A stretch of 64,000 nucleotides of DNA. Origin: Nomia melanderi. Its lineage: Eukaryota; Arthropoda; Insecta; Hymenoptera; Halictidae. The DNA lies in assembly GCF_051020985.1 (NCBI RefSeq), contig NC_135009.1, forward strand, positions 8,936,606-9,000,605. The letters run 5' to 3'. Below are positions 47,776 through 60,151 of the stretch, piece after piece. Both the position numbers and the translations under genes were made by a program. How positions within the stretch are numbered: position 1 is the first letter of the stretch; the number at the start of each line of letters is the position of its first letter. The notes beneath the pieces were generated by a model. The model did not search any database. It was not told the origin of the DNA and saw only the letters and a list, made by a program, of their open reading frames with translations.

Positions 47776-48685
47776 CAAAGAAACAGTAATAATGACATTT
47801 CAGAAAAAGAGACGCGCGTAGGAAAAGTGCTGAGTAAATGGAGGGACGAGCGTATTTATCTCGGCTCCTTCCGCGAGAAAGACGCGACGGGGAGTCCCGG
47901 CCGTGTCGGCGCGATGAAAATATCGAGCGTGCGCGATCGAGATAGCGGAACGGATCTAGGATGAGCTACGCGCCCCGTTAAACGCGTAACGCCGAGAAAT
48001 AACGCGGGTGTCGGCCGTAAATAATAATAGGCCCGACGTTCCGCGGGTCCGACGGCCTCGCGCGATTTATCAAAGTACACGCGCGGCTTCGAGTTGCTTC
48101 GAGATTACAGCGACCAGATAAATCCTGTATCGTAAGCAACGGGCAGCGGAGAGTGTTCACTTTCCCCGGGGAAACAGAAATTAAGGATCAATCGATGGGA
48201 TGGTAATTAAAATGTCATTTCCTACGTTCGCTATTAAACTGAACATCCTTAAATTTAACATCCGCTTTCGACGGGATCAGTGGGTCAAGGTCGGGGATGA
48301 GAATATATTCACGCGACCGGCTACACAGTCGATATTATTTACTCTCGAATCGCACCTCTGCAAGTCGCCGGACCGCCGAGGTCGAGGTCGATGCGGCTAC
48401 AATACCTGGACAGTGTTGCGGCTGCTAGGAACCGGGAACAGAAACTGTAGTTTTGATGATTGCTTGGATACAGATTGTCTTGATGGGCTACGTTTAAATT
48501 TTTGTTTTGGGAATTCGAAGGGTAATTTTTAGGGGTTGATTGGATGATGGATTGTTTCGAAAGGAAATTGATCGATTTTCCTGTTCTGTCGTGAAGGGAA
48601 TTATTGAGAAGTGATGCAGAATGTATAGAAAATTGAGGATGGGGAATAACGATAATATCAAACGGAATATAAGTGAATTTGTGAG
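47776..48685. other. Non-coding mosaic DNA
   Basis: A CpG-rich block (about 47810-48190) passes into mixed DNA with opposing open frames at 48200-48532 (plus) and 48339-48782 (minus). Neither resembles a known protein. Confidence 0.4.
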
Positions 48686-48897
48686 TTAACCCTTCTCGAG
48701 AGGTGACAGTAACTTGATCTGATACAGTAGAATTGTAGAATCTTATATATAATATTAAGCTTTGTATAATGCATCGAAACATTGAAATAAAATAGCTTTA
48801 TTCCTTAATTTACGCATATTCTGTAATCAGTTAGAAAAATATCATATATATTTCAAACGTTGAATATCTTGAGTAATTTTCAAGTGCAAAGGGCTAA
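48686..48897. mobile_element. F2-family TTAA MITE, inverted relative to the others
   Basis: The left end is TTAACCCTTCTCGAGAGG and the reverse complement of the right end is TTAGCCCTTTGCACTTGAAA. Read on the minus strand from the right end, AGATATTCAACGTTTGAAAT then TCTAACTGA follows, as in the copies at 29783 and 60802. It is 212 bp and non-coding. Confidence 0.7.
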
Positions 48898-50208
48898 TAT
48901 CCTGGAAAAGAAGATTAAAGGTAATTGATTTTGATAACTTAGAATCTCCTTTTTAAACGGCGATTAACGATGACAGTCCTCGTCACGACGTTAAACGACG
49001 AAAACAAGATTTCCCAAACAGAAAACCCGCGACCGCCGAGGTCGAAAGCGGAGACGGTAGGAAAAGAAACGAGCAAGAGTCCCAGCAGGGGGAGAGGAAA
49101 GACATCGGGCTCGACGGTGCGGTGCGGTGCGGTTGCAATTACAGTGGCTGCGGATCGCGGTTGGTTCTCTCCCACAGCCGCAGCACGTCGCTAGAGAGTG
49201 GGTGTTCGAGAGGCAGGAAAAGTGAAAGCCGCGGCGCGTAACGATCTAAACTATATCTCGTTTCAGAGATAGGCCGACCGAGAAGACGGAGAAGGAGAGA
49301 CACTTCGCCGGAGAGAGGTAGAACGAAGGGAGAAAAACAGAGACGTGCCGATCGCTGGATAGAAGAACAGAGAAAGAGGGAAACAGCGAGAGAACGATCT
49401 GCACTCTTGAACTATCGGGACGAATGTAGACCACGGCAGGGTGTCGCAACGCGTCTGTCTCCTTCACCGACTCCTACGCTTCTTTCTTCGCCGCCCGGAC
49501 GGAGATCTTTACCTTTTGTCGAGGTCTCTCTCCTCGCCTCGCGTGGAAACCGCGAGAAAACCGACGTAACTGACTGGAGAGGAGGAGCCCAACGTTGCGC
49601 AAGCGAGACACTTTCGAGGCTAAACGCAAGAAGGATCCTTGCTCGCGAACTCTTAACACTTCGCGCAAATGGAAGACTTGTTGACCCTCTGCTATGAACT
49701 GTCTTACGTAAGAGTTACGTTCAGGAGGTTTGATATTGCTGCTATTGAAAGGGGATTAATGCAGTTTCTCGATTTGTGAATGTATTTGAATAATATATGG
49801 ATGGTATATAGACCGAACGAGGGTCTGTTTGAATATTCGAATACTTGAATGTTTCCAAATTTAAGTTAGATGAAATTATATACACACCCGGAGTAAAATA
49901 ATAGCTGACATTTTTCTTTTTGTTTCCATTTTGAAAGACTCGTCTATAAAATATGTAAATATATAAAGTATGAGCACATAATATTTGTAATCATTTACCG
50001 CTTTCTAAGATAAAGCCTATTGTAATTACCAGCTGGAAAAAGTTTCCTACTGGACACCTTTTGCTTCCAAAAGTTCCAAATTGAAGACAACAACTGCTCA
50101 AGCTTTGGAAGCATCAAATTTAGGTACACAAGGTTAATTTACAGCTTCAGCAATTGTGAAACAAGAATTTCTGGATGGTTCGATCCGACTCGTCTGGTGG
50201 TTCTAGCG
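48898..50208. other. CpG-rich block and AT-rich spacer, no gene recognised
   Basis: A CpG-rich, purine-rich block (48940-49700) holds a GGTGC triplet repeat at about 49115-49132 and many GAGAGA words on the plus strand. Such composition can mark insect promoters or 5-prime exons, but no start or splice pattern supports it here. The spacer 49700-50170 is AT-rich. Confidence 0.35.
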
Positions 50209-50212
50209 TTAA
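50195..50212. mobile_element. F1-family right-end fragment
   Basis: CTGGTGGTTCTAGCGTTAA is an F1 right end with intact TTAA, placed exactly at the left edge of the CpG-rich block that starts near 50213. No left end was found. Confidence 0.45.
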
Positions 50213-50814
50213 CGCGTCGTAAAAGAAATCCGGGGCGGGGCTATTTTTGCGGGGAACGGTTTCGGCCGGGTAGTAATGAGAGGTTTCGACGGACGCGCAG
50301 CGGCCTCGGAGTCTGGTGCCAGCGCGTCGGACACGCACGTGCGCGCAACAAAGGAGATTCACACGGTCCGATTACAGGCCGCTTTCAGGAAGTCGTGGTA
50401 CGGCTGGACATTGACTTTCTCGGCGCTGGAAACGGCAGCTCCGATCCGATCGAGAGTCTTCGATCGACGAAATCCCTTGTCCCCCTTCGTCCGGCGAGCG
50501 CAAGGATACGCCGGCGTACTTATTACAGATATAGTATATCGTGAAAGTTTCGGAATCGACGTAAAAACCAGTGGAAAAGGATAACGCTTTCTAGAAGGCA
50601 ATTAATCCTGGAATCAGCAAAGGGAAACGCATCAAACGGCGCAATTAATATAGACTTACGCAAGTAGATTACACAAAATTATAGGCTGCTTTAATGACTC
50701 TATTAAAATCCGATTGAATAACTTCGGACGAACTGCTTCGAACAGATTCGGACTACGCTTACAATCTCGTGTCACGAACACGTCTCGCTGTTAACAGAGA
50801 GTTAAAGTAGATAC

Positions 50815-50908
50815 TTAACGCTGGGACTACCGGATGGATTATTGTAGAATGACTCCTTTCTATCTCATTCCTTTGCGAATGTACGTAAAAGAGATATCAA
50901 ATGTATCT
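50815..50908. mobile_element. F1-family left-end fragment
   Basis: TTAACGCTGGGACTACCGG is an F1 end with intact TTAA. The rest is cut off, apparently by the element that starts at 50909. No matching right end was seen beyond 51077. Confidence 0.45.
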
Positions 50909-51077
50909 TTAACCCTCTACGGACTAGAATTTTCTAAACTTTTGAAAACCTTTTCATAAAAGAGACGAGTTACGCATCGGTCTTAAATACTGATTAAAAT
51001 TTTGATTTAGAGCTTTCGAATTTAGATATCCTACCTCGAAACCTCCATTACGGCGGCATTCGACCGCAAGGGGTTAA
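50909..51077. mobile_element. TTAA MITE, F2-like ends
   Basis: The left end TTAACCCTCTACGGACTAGA and the reverse complement of the right end, TTAACCCCTTGCGGTCGAA, form an inverted repeat with intact TTAA. The ends resemble F2 (TTAACCCTTTGCACTCGAA), but the 169-bp body shows no clear match. It follows directly on an F1 left-end fragment. Confidence 0.6.
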
Positions 51078-52345
51078 TAAATCAATAAAGAAATTGTCAA
51101 TACACAAATTGAATGATAAATACGAAAAATTCCAAAACATCCAATAATATTAACAATTCACTGATTCAAAGTTTAAGAAGAACAAATATCTCAGTTTCTC
51201 TAGACAACATTCAACAAAATCGATACGACTGCTCAACAGTCGTTTCGCACGCGTTGCCCAAAAAGCGCATAGCCCAACAGACACCAATGGCAATATTACA
51301 CATATCCAAAATTTGCATAGAACAAACAGACGCGTATAGTTCCAATAACAACGTTCAACAAAATCGATACAACTGTTCCGTGTTTGTTTCATATACATCG
51401 TCAAAAAACCACACGGTCCGAGCAGTAAGAGCGATATTCCGCTGATTCAAAATTCACAAAGTACACTGTGCGAACGAGCGTAGGTGAAAGTTCCTGCTTA
51501 ATCCGGAGGAAACGACAACGGAGAAACGAAGAGCGAGAGGATCGGGAGAAGCGGAGAACAAGCGCCGGAGAAAACAGGGAGAGAAGGAAGGAACAGAGCC
51601 GCTCGTTTTCTAGTCGGTCGTGCGATTCGCGGCACAAACGTATCGCGATCGCAATTAAGCCGCGCGCTCGCGCGCTCTCTTTTAACGCGCAAGCTACGGC
51701 GCACGGAACAGAACATATACATACACACCGTCGATTTCCCTCGATGCGTTTCGCGGCTCCGGCGCAATTAACGCCCGTCCCGCCGGGAATGGACGTGCAA
51801 CATTTAAATACGCGAAAGTGTCACCCCGGAGAGAGAGATCGGCGCCGCTGCGAGACCATCGAGGTCCAATTAACCAAGCGATCGACCGCTTGCAGCCGGC
51901 CGCCGATGCTTATCGGCCGATATCCTGTTGCAGGGAATACAAAGGATCCAACGGCGATCGGCGGATACAAATTGCAGCCGATTTAACGGTGAAAGATGCC
52001 GGGAGATCGGACCGTGACCGTGGAGAAACGTGAGGATGGGTAGAACACTTCTTCGATACCATCGACGTATTTATGCTGAGAGTTTATGCTTGTTTGTCAA
52101 GCCATTGTGCGCTGGATCGCGAATTATTTCGGATGCATCGAGATTTATTGGATTGCTATTGGATTCGCAGGTGTTGGGATTTGTTATTGAAATGCTACGC
52201 GTTGAGTATAATGAAGTTGTGTTGATATCTTAGCTTGTAGATGATAATGCTCATTACGACGATATTCTGAATCGATAATAGCCGATAAAGTGTATAAGAC
52301 GAGTGAGGTACAATTGAATACTTAAACGACTGACAATATTTACTA
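51078..52345. other. Non-coding mosaic DNA
   Basis: TTCAACAAAATCGATAC occurs at about 51210 and again at about 51353, part of an old duplication. A CpG- and purine-rich block follows (51470-52030) with overlapping open frames on both strands. No gene was recognised. Confidence 0.4.
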
Positions 52346-52420
52346 TTAATCCCTTGTATTACTTCTTTCGTATGCTAGAATTACTTCTCTTCGATAATTA
52401 ACTACAAAGAACTCCATGTT
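52346..52420. mobile_element. Possible F4-family end fragment
   Basis: TTAATCCCTTGTATTACTTC resembles the F4 end TTAATCCCTTACGATTTAC at 33201 (read inwards), and a later ATTACTTC...GATAATTAAC weakly follows the F4 body. No partner end was found. Confidence 0.25.
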
Positions 52421-55400
52421 TATATCGAAGTTCACTTCGAAACCTGACAATTATTAGCGACAGAACAATGAATTTAAACCCGGAACAACTGAATAACATT
52501 AATTTTTGCTAATTTCCGTTTAATATCTTCAATGCAAGTTTGACGCGATATGCTAAAGGATCAGGAGCAAATAAATCGCTAATTACCAGTACGCATCAGC
52601 TATATCACGTTCGATGTGTACTAAACTAGAACGGGAAACTCACAGGAAACAGAACGAGACACTAGAAACTGTATCGTAAATCGTATCGCGTATTCTTCCT
52701 GCATTTATCGATATTATTATTATATTATATTATTGTAGCCTCCTCGAATCGTGCCGAACTCAATATTGCATGAGAGGGCAAACGCGTTTAGTCGATCGCA
52801 TGTTATTTTAATGCTCGTTCGACGTCACACTCGGATATTAATTAATCGGACCGGTACTAACGACTGCGTCGTCGGGCCAGGCCGCTGTTCGAGCCCCTTT
52901 CCCAACGAAAAACGCCAGTAAGAACGGCGCCGGGCGGAACAACGCCGGCTAAGATAGGATCGCGACGTTGTTGAACGCTATCAGGCTTATCCAGTTTATC
53001 TCTTCGCGGTGGCAGGAGTCGGCGAGCACGCGAGCACGCGCCGCGCGCGGCTAAAGAGACAAGATAATACAAAGAGACGGAGATTTAACGCCGGTGCGCC
53101 GCGCCGCGTTGCGTTGCGCCGCGGTCTGCTCGAGTAATACAGGAACTGATCGAACACGAGTCCGCCAGCGTTATTTATGACCGGTGTACCCGGCGACAGC
53201 GAATCTGAGGCCGGAATTGAGAGAGCTGACCGGCGAACCTGTCGATGAGGGAGCCTAACAAAAAATTTCTACTCTAGATCCTGCCGGCGAGTGTCGTGCC
53301 GGATAAGATCCGCTAATGGGCTCTCTCGTGTCCGTTCAGCCGAAGGGTAAAAAGAATTCTTCTAGTTTTCGTATCTAGAAAACTAGAAAACTAAAAATCT
53401 AGAATTCTAGTTTTTTTAAGATGATCTCCAGGAGCTAAGATTCGGAATCGTCGCTTTCGTTGTTACTGTTTGTTCTTATAATTTCGACGATCTTGGTTGT
53501 CGGTTAGTCCTTTTAGAATCTCAGCTTGAAACAAAATTTCAATTTTGACTTTTACTAGTAATTAGTGAAGCAAGTTAGTTTTTCATTATTAACTGATGAT
53601 ATATACCCAAGCTGTCGCTGCAAGATGTTCTTTGCGACTATGCTTGTCAAGTTCGTTTCACTATTAATAGTCGACGGAACACAAAGAAATTTTCTGATCA
53701 CCGTAAACGTAGTTCGAAGGTAAAGCGTTGATAGTAGCAGAATAGCCTTTTGCTTTGAAGGACGCAGTGGGTAATACCGATGTTTATTAAATCGGGGTAG
53801 AAATAGTTACGGGTATGTTAAAGGCTATCGCAAACTGAAATCTCACGAGATGAGATTTTGATAGCGGCTTTCCGACCTACCCTGTCGAGGAATTAAACGT
53901 CTCAACGTCGATTGTAAATAGAAAAAATAGAAAATGGTTGACTTTCTAAGCTGCACTGATGTTTGAAGCGTATGTATTTACAAAAATATACAAGACCGAG
54001 ATTCCTTGATGGTTGACTGTGGACTGACGGTCCCAATGATGCGAGAGAGTTGAGGTTGGGCCTGCTGCTGAGGGTAGACACGCGGATTGGTTAAAATTTA
54101 CGAAAAATACGAGTTGTAGGGTGGAACAAGTAGATGAAAAGTTGGAAATTCCACCGTGACCAACAATCGTTCTACGGTGATCCTAATCGTGGATTACAAG
54201 CAGTGTGGCAAAATAGGTAAGACAGAGTAGGGAAAACGCAACCATTTAGTTGCTTTCTTGCTTCACTGATTACACGCGATAAGCTCATAGAACGTGTTGA
54301 GTTTTCGAAACATGCAATTTCGTCAGAAATTTGTACGAAGTACCGATTTATCGGCTATGCAGAAGGCATCTGTTGACCAAATGATTTAAAAGCATATTGC
54401 TTGCGAGACAACAGTATTCTTTGTTCAATATTATTGAATGTGCAGCGACTGGTAGTAGTTTAATTTCTTGCTCGTTTACGAGGACACTCGCTTAGAGTAA
54501 CGTTATTATGAAACTCATCGATTTTCCTGTGCACTTCGTCGTAAATGTAACGACGATAACGTTAACGTAGTTACCGTCGATGGCTTTTAAGGATTAAATG
54601 TTTCACGAGAGAAATAGACGCGGTAATACGCGAGGCCATAATTTTTCGTGTGATTATCTTTATCTTGGATATACACGCCGCTGTTTTCGTTATTTCTTCG
54701 GATAACAGTTTCTGTAACGTTGATTTACGGTACCGTCCGCAAAACCGTTGATCGCTGGTAATTAGAACTCGTCGGGCGAGCGTTTCCACTCCGAAGGTGT
54801 TAGAAAAACGAGCAGCACTTCGAAAATTACGACAATTAATTAAATAAATCATTTTCGATCGCGAATCAACTGACTTTTTGCCGATGATAATCGCCTTCCC
54901 CTGTCCTTTATAAACGTCGAATTCCAACGGTGATCGTGTCAGCGCTAACAAGCACGGATACGCGCTAATAGTGCTCCAACAGTTAAAACCTTGATTTTAT
55001 GGGTGCCGATGGCTCTGAGCGCCATTTTTGGTAGGACAATAAATTGCATCCAACATCTGGAGATATAAACGAAAGTCTCCAATGAGTTGCTTAATTAACT
55101 CTCTCCATCCCTGATTCGCTCGTTTAACCCCCGCAAAAGAGACCGGGTACCCGTGTACCGATCTCCATTAACAATCTTTTATATGCTTCTAAAAATACCG
55201 GAGAACCGTTAGGAACCCCCATCCTTCGAACAGTTGTTGATTTTTGTCTTAAGCTGGAAGTTTATGCAACAAACTCTGAATATTAAAGCTTGAACAATTA
55301 TGAAAAAGTCGATTTATCGCATGGAAATCAGTAAAACGTATCAAATCCATGGGAAATAGCGATTCAATGGAGAAAGATCGGTTTAACGGAGAAACTATCG

Positions 55401-56975
55401 AGTAAAGGTAACACGAAATCGACAATGAACTGCTTCAAACTCGAGACAGTAAAAGGTTAAGCAATTTTGAAATATTAAAGCTTTGCAAAGATAACTGCGA
55501 ACCGATTGATTAATCACACGAGAATTAGAAAAAGATATCGAGGCCAAGAAGAATATTAATTCAATGGAAAAAGATCAAATGCTTCAACAACAATGAGCAG
55601 CTCGATAGATCGCAACATCCGTAACAAAAGGCGACTCACGATAAAAAAAAACCAACAATCCAACACAGAAAACTTACAGAATCAATTCGAAAGAGATCCA
55701 AATAGCGACAACTCGAAGACACCTCCGTTCGATCCTCCGCAACAAAGTCGTTCACGATGCTGTTCGCGACGTCTGAAGCCGGTCGCCCGCGCCTGGTTAA
55801 TTATCGTTAGTCGTGGGGTCCGACTTCCTTGATACGAGGCGTCGTAAACACACGCAACGGGCCGTGCAATTATCAGCTTTGTAACGCGCTTTCATTAGCG
55901 ACTGGAAAGCAGACAGGCGGAGGATGCACGCGCCTATTCGTCGAGGAAAGCGAAAGAAACGGAGAAGACCGGTAAACACGGTCGAAGAGAGAACGATTAT
56001 CGCGAGGACGCGCCGCCGGTGATCGATGATGGTTCGTCCTCAAGGCACAACAAAAACGAGTGTTTCAGGGTTTATTAAGGCTTCGTCGGATGGCTATCGG
56101 CCCGCTAATTGGACGACGAAACGTCACGATAACTATAACCGATCGTTCGTTGAGGCTGCGCCCGCGCGATCGCGACGGCCCTATTTCTGCTAACCGTTCG
56201 ATTATTCGCCGCGATTAACGACGATTAATAACGACCCTGCCCCGGCCGGTATCTGTCCGGCTATTAAAGGTACAAACAGCGGAGAGCCGTTTTATCGGGC
56301 GGCTCGCGCAGGTAATTACGGGAGAGGTTCCGCTCCGCGGCCAATAAAGGAAGAGCCAACTCGCGCCGCGCGAGTCTTCCTTGAAATAAAACGATCCGAA
56401 CCGGAAAAAAAGTATCGCCGTGGGCCGGTGCTTCGCCTTTTCCCCGGTGAACGTTTCGCCGTCTTTTATCCGACCCTCTAACCATTCGAAAGCGCTTTTA
56501 TCGCGGATTTAACAAACTACGAGCAATTCCTGCAAAGAAATTGGAGTTCCCACGTGGAAAGGTCGGGGTTCGGGGCGGCTGCGGAACGTTGCCTTTCGAT
56601 GTTAAATTGCAGCAAAGTGGACGAGGGTAACAATGTACCAGGACAAAGCGAGCGACCCTTGGGAGTGTTATATAGGGTGGTCGCAGTGAATGTCGAGTAA
56701 GCATTGCGGTTTCATTATTCGTAGTGTACCGTAGGTGTTCCCGTTGTTAATATAAATCAACACTTTACTGAATGGGTAGATTTATTGTTGACAATCTTTT
56801 GACTTTTCACTTATTTACGTTTTGTTTCCTTGTTCTCCTGTTTTCTTTATAATTGAGTTATAGAAAATATTATTGCTACTGAATTATTTATTCCTTTAAA
56901 ACATTTTCTATACTTTTCTCAATCGCATTGCGCTCCGATGAGTAGCAAATGACTATCACCTTTATTAACCGGTCA
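52421..56975. other. Non-coding mosaic DNA, no gene recognised
   Basis: CpG-rich blocks lie at about 52730-53350 and 55700-56640 (with GCGCC and GCGAGCAC runs at 53025-53120). Between them is 2.3 kb of AT-rich DNA with a hairpin-forming stretch at 53362-53410. The minus-strand frame 54571-54951 (126 codons) is in AT-rich DNA but has no recognised feature. Confidence 0.4.
53362..53410. repeat. CTAG-rich inverted repeat
   Basis: CTAGTTTTC (53362) and GAAAACTAG (53378) can pair around a 7-base loop. The perfect palindrome CTAGAATTCTAG follows at 53399-53410. It is a small hairpin or cruciform-prone site with no proven role. Confidence 0.7.
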
Positions 56976-57212
56976 GTAACACTCTGACTGCCACGAAAAA
57001 TTTCAGAGTCTTATGTTCCACTTATTCTCTGTAGCAAAGATAAAAAGAAACAATTACTAATTATTTGGTATGAAAATTCTTACGTTACATTATTATTCAG
57101 TTATCCACGCTGTCGAACATTTTTATTCGACGTCCATTATCTTATGAAATATCATTTTTTCAAGTAATTTAGCTCTGATCATCTGAGACTACCATGGCAG
57201 TGAACGTGTTCA
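56976..57212. mobile_element. F3-family TTAA MITE, both TTAA decayed
   Basis: The left end is GTAACACTCTGACTGCCACG and the reverse complement of the right end is TGAACACGTTCACTGCCATG. TCAAGTAATTTAGC near the right end is shared with the copy at 38963-39185. It is 237 bp, AT-rich and non-coding. Confidence 0.7.
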
Positions 57213-58049
57213 ATTTCCAAAGAACCGTCGAAACTATCCAAGATTCTACATCAACCACAATCATCCTCCAACTGCAACACACGAATACGCCAGAAGCTTC
57301 TCCGTATTGGCGCCTTTTTCGCCGCATTCCGCACGGTTAATTGAAAATTACGAATTCACTATGGCCTGGATATTTGACGAAGAGCAACACCTCAGTTTCG
57401 CGTGAAACGGTGATGTCCGCTCACAGACCAGCATTCCCTTGCTTGAAGAAACGCTGCAATCTCCGGCGCGTGTGGGCTTCTATTAAAATTCTCTTCCGCG
57501 CGGTGGGTAACTTGCAACTTTAAATTGGGTTATCTCGTCCTCTGCGGACGCAGTCTCGCGCGAAATTAAAGAAGCTCCCCACTTCCGACCCATCCGTCCT
57601 CGCCGCTTTTCTCTCGGTTTCCAGGGTTCGCGGCTCGCGCCAAAGGCGCACCGTTCCTCCGATACATTTTAATTTAAAACCAAGGAGCTTGCAGCCGTCT
57701 CTGCTGGCCGCGGAGCGCGCCAGGAACGAGGGCCGAATATTTATATCTCTTTTTCGCCGTTCTCCTCCGGCGAGCGGAACGAAAAAAAGTTCGGCCGACT
57801 TTTTGCCGTGCGTTCCTCCTGGGAAACGGAAACGAAGTACGACGATTTCGCGAATCGTGCTACGATTCGAATGCTTGCTCGGAAAGTTTGCTTGCACAAA
57901 GAGCGACGGCGCTTTGTATAGTTTACTGGGTTTCTGCATCGAAGCAGGTTCCTTTGTAAAGGATTGTAACGGCGTGTCAGATATTTGTTGGAATTTCTTG
58001 CGAGAGGCATTTGTTTTAAGTCAAATATTACAATCGATGAGTCAGTGTG
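57213..58049. other. CpG-rich block, no gene recognised
   Basis: The block at about 57300-57930 has open frames on both strands (57520-57939 minus, 57689-58105 plus, 57741-58010 minus). They overlap each other and show no recognisable domain. Confidence 0.4.
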
Positions 58050-58175
58050 CTGACCCTAAGCACTTGATAGTTTTTTATTCGAGATATTCAATATTTGAGG
58101 TGTAGACGATATTCTCTGAAACTAATGAGAAGATATGGATTGACTGAAAGTCGGCTCTCGGCTGCAAAACGTTAA
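58050..58175. mobile_element. F2-family TTAA MITE, internally deleted
   Basis: The left end is CTGACCCTAAGCACTTGATA and the reverse complement of the right end is TTAACGTTTTGCAGCCGAGA. GAGATATTCAATATTTGAGG then TAGACGATATTCTCTGAAAC then TAATGAGA match the copy at 60802-61011. It is only 126 bp, so about 85-90 bp shorter than the other F2 copies. Confidence 0.65.
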
Positions 58176-59929
58176 AATCTGTACGCAACGTACATTAGTT
58201 TCCATTAAGCATCAAGCAACTCTAAAACTCACCAGAATTCTATCCGAAGGAGTACGACTGGAAAGAAGAAATAAGGTATTAGGATACGCAGAGGTTCCAA
58301 CAGCCACGTTCAATCAAACCTTATTAATTCCCTGACTCGTCGCTCGGTCGAGTGCAATTTATGCGTACAGAATTGCCCGGCAGCCGGTCGGCAGCCATTC
58401 CGCCGCGTTTTCCCTTTCATCGCGAATCACGCGCACGAACTAGCTCCGCCCGTTGTCGCGACGGAGAGATCGGCCCGAAGGCTCGAGAATTATTTCAAAG
58501 TATCCAAAACCTGCAGCGGAGGGAGCTAAAAATGAAACTATGGTCTAATCTCGTACTAAGAATAATTCTATTTCTTTGCTATTCCAAATGCGAAATTCCA
58601 ACGTCCCCAAAATAACGACATTCGTCGAATTGTTAAACCATTGCTATCGCGAGAAAAGACAAAAGAAGAGATTCAAGGGAAAAGAAGAACCAGGAGAAAC
58701 GAAGACGCGGAAGACCAGCTAAGAAAAAAGACGCCGGACCGCGACGAAGGCGCAAAACGAGAAAGAAACACGGATAGATCACGTATGAAGCAGATTGCCG
58801 GGTACCGGCCAATCACGGAATCAGGTACACGCGCAGGTACCAGACGGTGTACCGTAGAATACGTCTTATTATAGAACCCGCGAGGGTTCTCCGTCGACCG
58901 CTTCGGGACGAGGCGAACGGAAATACGCGAAACGAGGATGGAGACGGAATGAAAAAGAACATCGGCGAGCGAGAGAGAGGAGACACGAGCATATTGCAAG
59001 GGTGTGTCTGCCGACCTACGAGGTCAACATTGTTACTATCATTATTGGTACCAGGCCTGGACGCTGCACCGCGGAGCCGTGCATTCTCTTTCCAACCTCT
59101 TCCCTCTTCCTCGTTTCTCTGCCTACGGTCCTTTTCCCTCTCTCTCTCCCTCTTCCTCTCTCTTCCCCGTGGTATTAGACTTTTCCACGGGGCAGCGCAT
59201 TCTCCGACGAGAGACGCTTCTACCGAGCGCTGAAAAATCGGATACGCAAGAAAGGGGGAAGAAAGAACGCCGGAAAGAAAGAGAGAAAGAGAAGGACGGC
59301 AATAAATTTTCTGAGCTTGGCGAGCTGTCCCTATATTTTCTTTATCCGTCGCGAAACCGATACACACTGACGGGCGTCAGCGCGCATGTGTGCCCGGCCG
59401 AGCTCACAATGACACAGGAAAAAGCGTGGGATGATATATCCGCGCTGCCGTGCAATTAATTATTCGCCTTTTTCCTATGGCGCGCCGGGATTAACGCTCC
59501 TATCTACCCGTTACTATCTAATTGGTGAACGCAACGGAAACGCTCGCGGGGGCCGGCCGCTGTATGTACAGGCAAATGCGAGGAACGCCGGTGTATCGGG
59601 GTGTGCGTTTGCGCGTTGCTGCTTTCGATTCACGCGCTCGAGAATGGCCGGTCGCGTAACGCGAGGTTTCGATGCCGATTGAATTTCCGACGGGAAATTG
59701 GAATTTCTGAGTGCACGTTCATGTCCCCGAGCGATGGGGATTAGAAAACCGTTCCAGGGATCAGGCTCATCCTAGAAATGGCGGACGCACGACTTTATGG
59801 AGCACGTTTGTCGGTAATGCGCCTCATTTGCTCGAATGGCAGCCTCTGTGTGTTTTTCTTGCATACGCGTTAATTACGGCAAGGAAATCTCATTTTTTAA
59901 ACGTAATGAATATACGGTATCGCGCAAAA
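58176..59929. other. CpG-rich block with opposite-strand purine tracts
   Basis: The plus strand is purine-rich at about 58640-58720 and 58930-58985, pyrimidine-rich at 59085-59170 and purine-rich again at 59240-59300. Overlapping frames on both strands, including 58813-59367 minus and 59004-59459 plus, arise from this low-complexity sequence and are not supported. Confidence 0.45.
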
Positions 59930-60151
59930 TTGACACTGGAACTGGCAGGTAGATCGAAATGGCCATTTAGAGTCTCCTTCGCGATCATTGAAAAGGCAAA
60001 GACAATTTTCTGAGGAATTATTGAATCGACTGATTTAGATAAAACCAACCTGAAATATAAGCAAACTGAGTGAATAAGTAAATGTATTTTTATACATTTT
60101 ACAGAGAAATACAAAACAGTCAACTTTACTGCTCGGTAGTTCTAGTATTAA
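59930..60151. mobile_element. F1-family TTAA MITE
   Basis: The left end is TTGACACTGGAACTGGCAG and the reverse complement of the right end is TTAATACTAGAACTACCGAG. It aligns over much of its body with the fragment at 2629-2805. It is 222 bp and non-coding. Confidence 0.75.

Noticed and set aside
58813..59367. Open frame of 184 codons, minus strand
   Set aside because: It is driven by purine/pyrimidine low-complexity sequence (a run of Arg-Glu-Arg-Glu).
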